DNA of 64,000 nucleotides from assembly GCF_018687635.1 (NCBI RefSeq), contig NZ_CP061300.1:1193865-1257864 (forward strand). Direction: 5' to 3'. Position numbers and translations under genes: made by a program. The notes under the pieces are model-generated. The model searched no databases. It was not told the DNA's origin and saw nothing but the letters and a program-made list of their open reading frames with translations. This DNA is from Polynucleobacter sp. MWH-Braz-FAM2G (GTDB taxonomy: Bacteria; Pseudomonadota; Gammaproteobacteria; Burkholderiales; Burkholderiaceae). Below, piece by piece: positions 37,191-45,590 of the stretch (positions within the stretch are counted from its first letter, which is position 1; each line of letters starts with the position of its first letter).

Positions 37191-37502
37191 TCAAGATTTT
37201 TTATCCTTGAGTAAGGGTAGCAACTCGAGAGACAAAATTTTTGTGGCAATGCCGTAAGACTTCTCAAACTCTTCGAGACGGACCACTTCGCCCTGACATG
37301 ACATTGTCAAATCCCCGCCCGGGGAGTCCAAAGTAACCAAAAACTCCACAATCTTCCCTGGTTCAATGGGAGACTCTACCTCCAAAAAAATACCGCTTGA
37401 GCTGATATCGCGAGTAATCCCCTTAATGCCATCAATATTGACCGGCAAAATAGTAACTACCCTATCGGAACCCCTAAATGGGTTTGTTTTGTCACTTGTC
37501 AT
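37191..37502 (-). CDS. PilZ-domain protein (c-di-GMP receptor type), copy 1
   Basis: The 103-residue protein is a single PilZ domain. The c-di-GMP motif RxxxR is Arg10-Gly-Ser-Asp-Arg14 and the second motif DISSSG is at 32-37, so both are intact. The C-terminal half has the MSCQGEVVRLEEF pattern shared with the two other PilZ proteins here. It is divergent from the LuxR-type regulator, sharing a 192-nt intergenic region. Confidence 0.85.
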   Translation of the reverse strand: MTSDKTNPFRGSDRVVTILPVNIDGIKGITRDISSSGIFLEVESPIEPGKIVEFLVTLDSPGGDLTMSCQGEVVRLEEFEKSYGIATKILSLELLPLLKDKKS

Positions 37503-37694
37503 GACTGATTCCCATAAAATAAATGGGCTTTAGTGGGTTTCTCATACTTTGGATTGTATTGAAGAAGTAAAAATTATCAAATAAACAACAAAAATACAGC
37601 GGTTGTTTTGAAAATGCACCAAATTAGTTCAATTATTCTAAAAAATGCTTATAAATATTTGTTACAACTAGTACAGAGATACTACAATTAATGA
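37503..37694. promoter_or_regulatory. AT-rich divergent control region between PilZ copy 1 and the LuxR-type regulator
   Basis: About 190 nt of AT-rich sequence between two divergent starts. It holds the TAGTA-N6-TACTA site at 37669-37684, about 10 nt before the regulator's ATG. Otherwise I see no strong hairpin or clear -35/-10 pair. Confidence 0.5.
37669..37684 (+). promoter_or_regulatory. Putative operator TAGTA-N6-TACTA at the LuxR-type regulator start
   Basis: TAGTACAGAGATACTA, ending 10 nt before the ATG at 37695. It has the same arms, same spacing and same TAGTAC left end as the pilA and PilZ-tadG copies. A TACAAT that could be a -10 element overlaps its right arm. This position would suit autorepression. 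Confidence 0.5.
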
Positions 37695-38414
37695 ATGCTT
37701 ATGAGTACATCTTCTAGCTCCCCTTCTGGCACTGCACCCACTGAAAAGTCGTCCAAAGCAAAAACCATTGAGGTAATGGTGGTTGACAATCATGCAATGG
37801 TTGCCGCTGGGCTTAAGTTGTTGCTTGAAAACACTAAGTTGTTCAAGGTACCTCATATTGCAACTAGCGCCAAAGACGCCTTAGCAGCCCTGGATACCCT
37901 TAAGCCAGATTTAATTATTTTGGAACCTGACTTATTGGATGCGAATGGATTTGACTTGATACCACTATTGCTCAAGAAATCCAATAGCAAAGTAATGGTG
38001 CTTACAGCATTAAATAATCTTGATGCGCACGATCAAGCCATTGTCAAAGGTGCACGCGGTGTTTTGAAAAAAACAGACTCTCCAGAACTCCTCATAAAAG
38101 CGGCAGGAAAAATTCATGAAGGCGAGCTATGGGTTAATCGTGAAGCAACCTCTCGTATCTTGTTGCAGATTGCTCAAGCCACTGCGAATAAAGAACTCAG
38201 TCCAGAAGAGATTAAGTTGAATTCATTGACAGCCAAAGAGACCAAGGTTTCCAAGCTATTACATGCAAATAGTGAACTCACCTTAAAAGAAATCTCAGGC
38301 CTGCTCCATATCAGTGAACATACCCTAAGAAATCACCTATCATCGATTTATCAAAAACTAGAGGTTAAAAATAGACTTGAATTTTATGTATTTGCTAGCA
38401 AGTACCTTAAATAA
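37695..38414 (+). CDS. NarL/LuxR-family regulator with degenerate receiver domain
   Basis: The 239-residue protein has a receiver-like domain (about 25-145) and a C-terminal LuxR-type HTH (about 172-235, with LTAKETKVSKLL and ISEHTLRNHLSSIYQKLEV). The phosphoacceptor position is Glu77 (IILEPDL in place of the usual LLD), and the acidic pair is Asp31-Asn32 rather than Asp-Asp. Thr104 and Lys126 are kept. Glu often mimics phospho-Asp, so it may be constitutively active or respond to something else. No histidine kinase is nearby. It is followed 17 nt later by a PilZ gene. Confidence 0.88.
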   Translation: MLMSTSSSSPSGTAPTEKSSKAKTIEVMVVDNHAMVAAGLKLLLENTKLFKVPHIATSAKDALAALDTLKPDLIILEPDLLDANGFDLIPLLLKKSNSKVMVLTALNNLDAHDQAIVKGARGVLKKTDSPELLIKAAGKIHEGELWVNREATSRILLQIAQATANKELSPEEIKLNSLTAKETKVSKLLHANSELTLKEISGLLHISEHTLRNHLSSIYQKLEVKNRLEFYVFASKYLK

Positions 38415-38431
38415 AATTTCGATCTAACGAT

Positions 38432-38749
38432 ATGGCGCGTGCAGACAAGAAAACTACTGACGCAGCTTCAACGATTCGAAAACGCGCAGAACGTTTTCAG
38501 ACCAAACTCCCCCTCTCTATTGGTGATAAGCAAGGCACCATTCACAACATTAGCGCTACAGGTGCCTATTTTGAAATTGATGCCCATCACAACCCAGGGA
38601 GCCAAGTGAGTTTTGTAGTTGACCTTGAAACTCCAGGTGGAAAAATACAAGTGCAATGCCTAGGAGAAATCGTGCGCGTTCAAGAACACGATGGCAAACT
38701 TGGGGTGGCAGTAAAGATTGTTAGTTCAGACTTGCTAGGCGCAGGCTAA
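38432..38749 (+). CDS. PilZ-domain protein, copy 2
   Basis: The 105-residue single PilZ domain is co-transcribed with the regulator (17-nt gap). The second c-di-GMP motif is NISATG (39-44). At the RxxxR position it has Arg21 then Lys25, so the last Arg is replaced and c-di-GMP binding may be weaker or altered. The C-terminal half QVQCLGEIVRVQEH-like segment is close to the other two copies, so they are probably paralogues. The gene converges on tadE with a 14-nt gap. Confidence 0.82.
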   Translation: MARADKKTTDAASTIRKRAERFQTKLPLSIGDKQGTIHNISATGAYFEIDAHHNPGSQVSFVVDLETPGGKIQVQCLGEIVRVQEHDGKLGVAVKIVSSDLLGAG

Positions 38750-38763
38750 TAGGTCCTAAGACT

Positions 38764-39357
38764 CTACTCACACATCATTTGTGCGGTGTAAGAAAGATTA
38801 TTAGTGGATCCTGGGATGTTTTTCCAGAAGCCCACAAATTGATAAGACACGTTTACCTTCAGCAAGGCACCATTGGGATAGTTGGTGGCACGATTTGCAT
38901 CATTTAAGGGGCACTTTACCGTAGTTGAAGCGGTTAATTTTGCATCCTCCCCTGTTGTACAAGCCGCAGAGGTATCCGCAGTAGTAGAAAACACATTATT
39001 TGTAATGGTGGCTTTGCAAACATATACCCTTGCGGTCCAAAGATTGCTTGCTGTACCACCGAAAGTAATTAGCGGAGAGTTAGTTAGATAACTATTAACA
39101 ATAGTCCCCATTGTGTATGCAGTCATGGTAGATGTGGTTGAGCTTAACATCCCCTGTCTAGCAGCCTCAGTTGCCGCACTACTGATCAACATGTAGTCGT
39201 AATACATGCCAGTCATCTGAATCCCACCAAAAACCATTAAAAGTAATACTGGGAGCAATAAGGCCGTTTCAATGGCAATAGTTGCCTTCTCACAAATTAT
39301 CAGAGCATATTTATTCGATGCAATATTTTTTTTAAGGCGAGAAACGAGCGTCAACAT
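38764..39357 (-). CDS. tadE: TadE-like Tad pilus pseudopilin
   Basis: Starting at the ATG at 39357, which overlaps the tadC stop by 1 nt, the product is 197 residues. A TadE motif ATIAIETALLLPVLLLMVFGG (broken after the Glu) forms the membrane helix around residue 25-50, followed by YYDYMLISSAATEAARQG. Upstream in-frame starts lie inside tadC. TadE and TadF are minor pilins of Flp systems. It is the last gene of the Tad operon; no separate tadF is present. Confidence 0.85.
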   Translation of the reverse strand: MLTLVSRLKKNIASNKYALIICEKATIAIETALLLPVLLLMVFGGIQMTGMYYDYMLISSAATEAARQGMLSSTTSTMTAYTMGTIVNSYLTNSPLITFGGTASNLWTARVYVCKATITNNVFSTTADTSAACTTGEDAKLTASTTVKCPLNDANRATNYPNGALLKVNVSYQFVGFWKNIPGSTNNLSYTAQMMCE

Positions 39358-40283
39358 TATTTCATTATAGATGCGACTGAGCTGAGGGGCGGTGCCAACA
39401 TGACTACAAATATTGCTGGAAAAATACAAGCCATAATTGGCAAGGATAGTTTTACCGGGATTTTTGCAGCAACCTCTTGTGCGTAAAGCTTCCGTTTGGC
39501 TCGTAAATCCTCTGAAAAAATAACAAGCGCTTGGCTCACACTAGTACCATGTCGTTCAGCCTGAATAATCATGGCAACAAAGGCCTTGACCTCATCCAAA
39601 TCACACCGAATCGCAAAATTCTGAAGCGCTGAAGAGCGGGTAGCGCCTGCCCTCAACTCCAAGTTAAGTTGACTTAATTCTTCAGCAGTAGCTTGGCTAG
39701 AAACCTTAATCTCATTACTGACGCGATGCATTGCGGCATCTAAACCCATGCCCGCAGATACGCAAACCCGAATTAAATCCAACAGATCAGGGAAAGAATC
39801 AAAAATTTCTTGTTTTCTGTTTTTAACTTTTGAGTTTAAGTAGGCATTTGGCAAATAATAACCTGCTGCAGCTAGAGTAAGAGCCACAATTAACATGTCT
39901 GATCCAGACACATCCTTCATAAAGAGCGCAGCAAACAATACATACAAAATTGGCACAATGAATGTGAAAAAAGTTTTTAGGCCAAAGAATCGGGTTGTCC
40001 ATAAAGGATTTTTAATTCCGGCGGAAACAAATTTCTTTTTGTATCCCTCTTGCTCGTGCTGTTTAGTTGGTGAAGAAAACTCATTCAGTCTTTCAAGCAA
40101 CTGATGAAACATGATGACAAAAGGGTGCTCTCTTTTCCTTTTTTCACTGGCATTAACTTGCACTTTTGAAAGCCTAGTTTTGACCTTCTTTTGATTTGTA
40201 AAAAAAGTAATCAAAATGAAAGTGAGCATGAAAGCAAAAATGAAAATTGCTAACAGAGCCAAGGATTGAAAAAAAATCGTCAT
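39357..40283 (-). CDS. tadC: Tad pilus platform protein TadC (GspF-like)
   Basis: The 308-residue protein has an N-terminal helix, two central helices (about 115-150) and a C-terminal helix. The T2SSF domain around 165-290 has FPDLLDLIRVCVSAGMGLDAA and FVAMIIQAERHGTSVSQAL cut in two. With TadB it makes the inner-membrane base of the Flp pilus. It starts 11 nt after tadB. Confidence 0.9.
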   Translation of the reverse strand: MTIFFQSLALLAIFIFAFMLTFILITFFTNQKKVKTRLSKVQVNASEKRKREHPFVIMFHQLLERLNEFSSPTKQHEQEGYKKKFVSAGIKNPLWTTRFFGLKTFFTFIVPILYVLFAALFMKDVSGSDMLIVALTLAAAGYYLPNAYLNSKVKNRKQEIFDSFPDLLDLIRVCVSAGMGLDAAMHRVSNEIKVSSQATAEELSQLNLELRAGATRSSALQNFAIRCDLDEVKAFVAMIIQAERHGTSVSQALVIFSEDLRAKRKLYAQEVAAKIPVKLSLPIMACIFPAIFVVMLAPPLSSVASIMK

Positions 40284-40294
40284 TTTTGCAATCT

Positions 40295-41272
40295 TTATAA
40301 ACGGATATTAGAAATTTTTCGCATCCAAATCATTCCCACGATTGCCCACACGGCTGTGAAGGCAAACAGTCGAACGCCACTATCGCTCTTTAAGATGGGA
40401 TCAAAATAATGCGGGTCAATAAGCTTTAAAAGGATTACCGCAACTATCGGCAACACACCCAAAAACTTTGCAGTTGAGCGCCCTTCTGCCGTCAAAGTAT
40501 TAATCATCAGTCGTGTTGTTAAGCGACCACGAATCAATGCGGCTACGTCGGAGAGTAATTCAGCCAGATTACCACCCACCTCGCGATTAAGTACTACTGC
40601 AATTGCAAAGAAGCGAATATCCGAAGTATCAATCCGCTTTACTAGGCCAGCCATCACGTCTCTAATAGGCATACCCACGTTTAGTTGGTCAAAACAAATC
40701 TTAAATTCAGATGAGATCGGCTCTGGAGATTGCGCAGCAGCATTTTGCAATGAGCTATTAAAGGAGTGGCCAGCACTCAGCGAGCGCGACATAAACTCAA
40801 GCAAATCTGGTAATTGTTTTTCTAAAATAATTTTGCGTTTGCGGTTTTCTGACATCAACCAAACAATCGGTGCAACACCAAATAACAAAGAACCCCAAAA
40901 TGCAGAAACCGCAGATCCCAAGAGCATCCAGAGACCAACAAATGAGACGGCAATAATGCCTATCTTCCACATCAGAAACTCGTGGACTGAAAACTCACTA
41001 CCAGCCTTCAAAATGAGATCGTTTAAGGCATGACTTAACTTAAAGCGATCCAATATGTCATGAATTACTGGGTTTTCACTAAATAGTGTTTCTTTGAAAA
41101 TTGGATCGGTCGTAATCACGACTTGATTCTTTTCAGAGAGAATCTGTATCCGTTCCTTCAATAGATTGCTGCGTGGGCCATGGTTAATAATCCACCATCT
41201 CACTCCCAGCCAACCCAATATGGAAAAAACTACCGCGCCCAGACCGAAGGCAATGTATATCAAATAATCCAT
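40295..41272 (-). CDS. tadB: Tad pilus platform protein TadB (GspF-like)
   Basis: The 325-residue protein has an N-terminal membrane helix, two central helices (about 105-145), and a T2SSF domain (about 160-285) with LPDLLEFMSRSLSAGHSF and VVLNREVGGNLAELLSD. A final helix pair is at the C-terminus. It lies between tadA and tadC in the standard order. Confidence 0.9.
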   Translation of the reverse strand: MDYLIYIAFGLGAVVFSILGWLGVRWWIINHGPRSNLLKERIQILSEKNQVVITTDPIFKETLFSENPVIHDILDRFKLSHALNDLILKAGSEFSVHEFLMWKIGIIAVSFVGLWMLLGSAVSAFWGSLLFGVAPIVWLMSENRKRKIILEKQLPDLLEFMSRSLSAGHSFNSSLQNAAAQSPEPISSEFKICFDQLNVGMPIRDVMAGLVKRIDTSDIRFFAIAVVLNREVGGNLAELLSDVAALIRGRLTTRLMINTLTAEGRSTAKFLGVLPIVAVILLKLIDPHYFDPILKSDSGVRLFAFTAVWAIVGMIWMRKISNIRL

Positions 41273-41281
41273 AGCTTCAAA

Positions 41282-42619
41282 TCAAGGCTCGAAAATTTTA
41301 TCTGGCAAATTAACGCCATGGGCACTCAACTTATCGGCAATACGCGGCCTGATACCAGTTGGAGCCATCTTGCCTACCACGGCACCATCCATACCAACGC
41401 CAGTTTGCTTGAAAGTAAAAATATCCTGCATAGTAATGACATCACCTTCCATGCCAATTACCTCGCTAATGCTCATAATTTTGCGCTTACCATCACTAAG
41501 CCGCGACGCCTGTACCACAATAGAAATAGCAGAAGCAATTTGCTGTCTAAGAGATTTTTGAACGACCTGTAAACCAGCCATGCCCACCATATTTTCCAAA
41601 CGCACTAACGCATCGCGTGCTGTATTGGCGTGGCAAGTACTCATCGAGCCTTCATGACCAGTGTTCATGGCCTGGAGCATATCAAGCACCTCAATACCAC
41701 GAATCTCACCGATCACAACGCGGTCAGGTCGCATCCGCAGACTATTCTTCACTAACAGACGCTGATCGATTTCACCCTTACCCTCAATGTTGGCTGGACG
41801 GGTTTCTAAGCGGACCACATGAGGTTGCTGTAAACGCAATTCCGCAGCATCTTCAATCGTAATGATGCGTTCGTGATCAGGTATATAACCAGACAATATG
41901 TTTAGCAGGGTTGTTTTTCCGCTACCCGTACCACCTGAAATAATTAGATTAGTCTTAGCCTTTACTATGCCAGCCAAAAACAAAGCCATTTGCTCAGTTA
42001 ATGACCCGTTTCTAATTAAATCAGCCATTCCGAATGGAATTTCTGAGAATCGACGAATCGACATGGAGGGACCATCTAAGGCCAAAGGCGGAATAATGGC
42101 ATTCACGCGGGAGCCATCCGGCAAACGCGCATCTACTAAAGGGCTGGATTCATCAATACGCCGACCAACGCGAGTAACAATCTTTTCAATAATCTTTAAT
42201 AAGTGATCATCGTTATCGAAAACGGTATTTGTTCTTTCAAGCCGTCCACGTCTTTCTACGTAAACGCTCCTAGCATTGTTGATCAAAATATCAGAGACGG
42301 TTGGGTCTGCCATCAAAGGCTCTAGAGGACCCAAGCCAATCACTTCATTCTGAATGTCTGAAACCAAACGTGCTAAATCGTATTCATTGATTAGCATGTT
42401 ATCTTCGCGAACGATTTTTTCAACGCCCAATTTGAGATGGGACTTTAGCTCATTCCCAGAGAGCTTTTCTAGCAAAGCTAAATCCATTTGCTCCAGCAAT
42501 TTGCCATGAACAAAACTTTTAACGCTAATAGCCTCAGCAGCAGCTTTTTTTGTATTTTTATCAGCCTTGTACTCTACCGATGCAAGCGCACCTTCTGTAT
42601 AAACCTCTCTGAGTGACAT
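41282..42619 (-). CDS. tadA: Tad pilus assembly ATPase TadA/CpaF
   Basis: The 445-residue CpaF-type secretion ATPase has Walker A SGGTGSGKTTLLN near 230, TIEDAAELRL, Walker B RVVIGEIRGIEVLDML and a His box STCHANTARDAL. The N-terminal part carries the usual INEYDLARLVSDIQNEVIGLG segment. It powers assembly of the Flp pilus, and in Caulobacter-type systems retraction too. It starts 13 nt after tadZ. Confidence 0.94.
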   Translation of the reverse strand: MSLREVYTEGALASVEYKADKNTKKAAAEAISVKSFVHGKLLEQMDLALLEKLSGNELKSHLKLGVEKIVREDNMLINEYDLARLVSDIQNEVIGLGPLEPLMADPTVSDILINNARSVYVERRGRLERTNTVFDNDDHLLKIIEKIVTRVGRRIDESSPLVDARLPDGSRVNAIIPPLALDGPSMSIRRFSEIPFGMADLIRNGSLTEQMALFLAGIVKAKTNLIISGGTGSGKTTLLNILSGYIPDHERIITIEDAAELRLQQPHVVRLETRPANIEGKGEIDQRLLVKNSLRMRPDRVVIGEIRGIEVLDMLQAMNTGHEGSMSTCHANTARDALVRLENMVGMAGLQVVQKSLRQQIASAISIVVQASRLSDGKRKIMSISEVIGMEGDVITMQDIFTFKQTGVGMDGAVVGKMAPTGIRPRIADKLSAHGVNLPDKIFEP

Positions 42620-42632
42620 GGCGTTCTACCTT

Positions 42633-43808
42633 TTACTGACCAAGAATTTTTTGGAAAAATGTCTTTTGTTGCGGCTCCTCAACAGCCTCGCCAACTAACT
42701 CGCCCAGAATTCCTCGCAACGCCGTGGAAATTGGACTCTTTGGAGAATTCTTGATGATAGAAACACCAATATTGACTGCCTCTACTGCGTTCATAAAATC
42801 ATTTGGGACAGTCAAGCTAATGTTTTTCTGAATTGAGTCTTCAACCCGTGCAACAGACAACATCCCCACTTTATCCATGCGATTTAAAACCATGCGTACT
42901 TTGCTTGGGTCATACTCGAGACGAGTAAATAGATGCAACATATGAGCAACAGCACGTAAGTAAGTCATGATAGGCTGTGTCACTACAAAAATAAGATCGG
43001 AGCGATCTAATGCTTTAATAGTTAACGCATCCAATATATGCGGCAAATCAATAATAATAAAGTCGTAATCCTGCATAGCTACACTGATTAAATTATCAAT
43101 ATTGCTGGCAGTCAAACCTGCTGCTTTTTCAGGACTATCAGGAGATGGTAATAATGAATAGTTAGTCTCAATTGGAATGGTCGCAGCTGCAATCATCATC
43201 GAATCGAGTTCAGCACTTTTCACAATATCTGCAATGGTGGTAGTAGCAACTGTATTAGTTAAATAGAAAGAGGCATCACCACCCTGCATGTGCAAGTCGA
43301 TATATAAAACTTTTTTACTTGCTTCTGTTGCAAGTAAATACCCAAGATTTGTAGCCAAAAAAGTAGCGCCAGCGCCACCCTTCCCAGAAACAAATGAAAG
43401 CACCTTGCATTTTGAGGTTCTGCCAATATGCAATCGCTTTGAGCGAATACGATCAATTGCATCACGAATTTCTGCTGGTTGAATGGGGCGATGCAAAACA
43501 TCGGAAACGCCGCCTCTAATTAGGCGCAATAATTCTTCATGACTAGTTGTTGATGCTAAATAAATGAATGAGGGTGGATGAGGAGCATCACCATGCGCAA
43601 CTGCAGAAATAGCACGCACATCAGCATCATGAACTTCATCAGAATCTACGATGATGATGTCAGTAGACGGAAGGTCGATTCGATCTAAATGAAGGGCATC
43701 ATCAATGCGGGCTAAATGCTGAAGTTGATCGGAGCCATAAAAAGATGAGATCACCTTTTGAAGTATCAGGGCCTCATCTTCCGTATTCGAAATTATTACT
43801 ATTTTCAT
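42633..43808 (-). CDS. tadZ: Tad pilus localisation ATPase TadZ/CpaE
   Basis: The 391-residue protein has an atypical receiver-like N-terminal domain (about 1-120) and a ParA/MinD-type ATPase (about 135-380). The ATPase has deviant Walker A SGKGGAGATFLATNLG, IDLHMQGGDASFYL and DFIIIDLPHILD. TadZ proteins sit at the pole and recruit the Tad machine. It belongs to the Tad operon between the small lipoprotein and tadA. Confidence 0.9.
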   Translation of the reverse strand: MKIVIISNTEDEALILQKVISSFYGSDQLQHLARIDDALHLDRIDLPSTDIIIVDSDEVHDADVRAISAVAHGDAPHPPSFIYLASTTSHEELLRLIRGGVSDVLHRPIQPAEIRDAIDRIRSKRLHIGRTSKCKVLSFVSGKGGAGATFLATNLGYLLATEASKKVLYIDLHMQGGDASFYLTNTVATTTIADIVKSAELDSMMIAAATIPIETNYSLLPSPDSPEKAAGLTASNIDNLISVAMQDYDFIIIDLPHILDALTIKALDRSDLIFVVTQPIMTYLRAVAHMLHLFTRLEYDPSKVRMVLNRMDKVGMLSVARVEDSIQKNISLTVPNDFMNAVEAVNIGVSIIKNSPKSPISTALRGILGELVGEAVEEPQQKTFFQKILGQ

Positions 43809-43851
43809 TTTTTATTAATTTTCTAGAATAATCGATGACTATTCAAATTAC

Positions 43852-44166
43852 TTACTGAGTAGGCGTAGGAGCAGGAGAAGGAGTGCTGGGAGCAGCCGCT
43901 CCACCTACCCCACCTGTTGGCAATAAAAATGAACGCTGATAAGCTTCGATAGAACTGCGAGCTGTTACACCATCTCTACCACCGCCATAGGTTGGTACAT
44001 CAGGACGGCCATCAGGATAGACGGACTGTGCACGAATTGCACCTTTAACAGCCGCACCTTCAGCAGGATCTTGCCAATCAGTTTGACATGCTGTTAACAA
44101 GATTGCAGAAATGGCCGCAACAGATAGACGTGCAGAAAGCGACATAAGCAGAGTGTTATTTGCCAT
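43852..44166 (-). CDS. Small lipoprotein of the Tad locus
   Basis: The 104-residue protein has a lipoprotein signal peptide (hydrophobic SVAAISAILLTAC, lipobox LTAC), a GRDGVTARSSIEAYQRSF motif near residue 65-82, and a Pro/Ala-rich tail. Small lipoproteins with this DG..A...YQRSF pattern are found beside rcpA in many Tad clusters of Burkholderiales. It could take the place of RcpB/CpaD as an outer-membrane partner of the secretin. It overlaps rcpA by 11 nt. Confidence 0.7.
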   Translation of the reverse strand: MANNTLLMSLSARLSVAAISAILLTACQTDWQDPAEGAAVKGAIRAQSVYPDGRPDVPTYGGGRDGVTARSSIEAYQRSFLLPTGGVGGAAAPSTPSPAPTPTQ

Positions 44167-45589
44167 CAGATGAACCTACGCTTGGAGTAATAGAAGTTGG
44201 AGGTTGAGTCTCAACAGGTTTTGCACCCTCTAATTTTCCACCCAAGAAGAACTCAGCTTGAGATGGTTGAACATAAGAGTCGGTTGGCAATACAGGCTTG
44301 CCTGACATTGGCTTCACAATACGTGGTGTTACCAAAATCATTAACTCACTGCGGTTGCTTTGAAATGAACTACTTCTGAATAAAGCACCAATAACTGGCA
44401 AAGAGGCAAGCCATGGAAATGCGCTAATCACTTCATTCACATTATTAGAAATTAACCCGCCAATAGCAAAGCTCTGTCCGTCATAAAGCTGGACTGTAGT
44501 TGAGGCGCTTCTGCTGAGAATTTGCGGAATTACCTGAGTTTGACCACCAGCAGTAACGGTAACGCCAGTTGAGCTAACTTGAGAAACCTGAGGAGCTACT
44601 TTTAAATTAATCTTGCCATCAGCAAGAACAGTTGGAGTGAACTTCACACCCACACCATATGGGACGGCTTGAAGGGTAATAACAGTACCGCCAGCTGAAC
44701 CAGTTTGCGGAACAGGTAAGTAAACGGTACCGCCTGATAAAAATTCACCTTGTTGCCCACTAATAGCCATGATGTTTGGCTCAGCCAAAATCTTGACCAA
44801 ACCAGACTGCATGTTCGCTTGAAACCATGTCTGAGTAAAACCAGATCCAGCACCAACAGCAGCTGAGGCAGTCGCACTAAAACCTAATGCAGCCGCGCCA
44901 AGAGGATTAAAAGAGAAATTGGTCCCTTGCGCCTGAATACCTAAAGCATCAGCAATTGAGCGATCGATCTCAGCAACCTTTACCTCAAGAAGCACTTGCT
45001 CTAAATCGTTAGTAGAAAGCATGTTCAGTACTTTCTTGCCCGTCGCATGTTCAGTTAGGCTCATTGCCTTTTGAACTGTTTCGGCATCGGCAACTCTTCC
45101 GCTCAGAACAATTGATTCGCCCGCGGCAGTTGCCTTAATATTTTTTGCATTTGGCAATAGACCGGAAATTAAATCGATGATGTAGTCCGTATCGCCACCA
45201 ACAAATAAATCCAAGTTAGTAGTTTGGTTATTGGTATGCCACAAAGTTACGTTAGTTGAACCAGTTTTCTTACCCAAAAAATATACTTCACGTGGATTAA
45301 CCAACATGACATCAGCAACTGCAGGGTTACCAACCGAGATTCGCGCTACTGGGTTCTTAAATTTATAGGCTTTGGACTTGCCAACAGCCAGGCTCAGAGC
45401 ATCGCGTGAAGATGGGCCCGAAGGTGCCCCTGAAGCAGTAATAACTTCTTTGGTTGCAGAGCCAACTTCCTGAGCCGCCAATGGAAAAGCAACGAGTTGC
45501 ATTCCCAGAAAACAGACAGTTAAATAAGCGACACCAGTTTCCTTGAGATGCTTTAGCGAACGATTCAACGTGGTTAAGTTCATATTCAT
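44156..45589 (-). CDS. rcpA: Tad pilus secretin RcpA/CpaC
   Basis: The 477-residue protein has a signal peptide ending near FPLAAQE and a CpaC N-domain (about 65-190, KSKAYKFKNPVARISVGNP start region). A secretin barrel (about 230-430) carries TVQLYDGQSFAIGGLI and FPWLASLPVIGALFRSSSF. It forms the outer-membrane pore for Flp. It follows rcpC by 1 nt and overlaps the next lipoprotein gene. Confidence 0.92.
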   Translation of the reverse strand: MNMNLTTLNRSLKHLKETGVAYLTVCFLGMQLVAFPLAAQEVGSATKEVITASGAPSGPSSRDALSLAVGKSKAYKFKNPVARISVGNPAVADVMLVNPREVYFLGKKTGSTNVTLWHTNNQTTNLDLFVGGDTDYIIDLISGLLPNAKNIKATAAGESIVLSGRVADAETVQKAMSLTEHATGKKVLNMLSTNDLEQVLLEVKVAEIDRSIADALGIQAQGTNFSFNPLGAAALGFSATASAAVGAGSGFTQTWFQANMQSGLVKILAEPNIMAISGQQGEFLSGGTVYLPVPQTGSAGGTVITLQAVPYGVGVKFTPTVLADGKINLKVAPQVSQVSSTGVTVTAGGQTQVIPQILSRSASTTVQLYDGQSFAIGGLISNNVNEVISAFPWLASLPVIGALFRSSSFQSNRSELMILVTPRIVKPMSGKPVLPTDSYVQPSQAEFFLGGKLEGAKPVETQPPTSITPSVGSSDGK

Positions 45590-45590
45590 A

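Noticed and set aside
37163..37267. Longer start of the DUF4124 protein inside PilZ copy 1
   Set aside because: The signal peptide begins at the ATG at 37162, and the longer form overlaps the PilZ gene.
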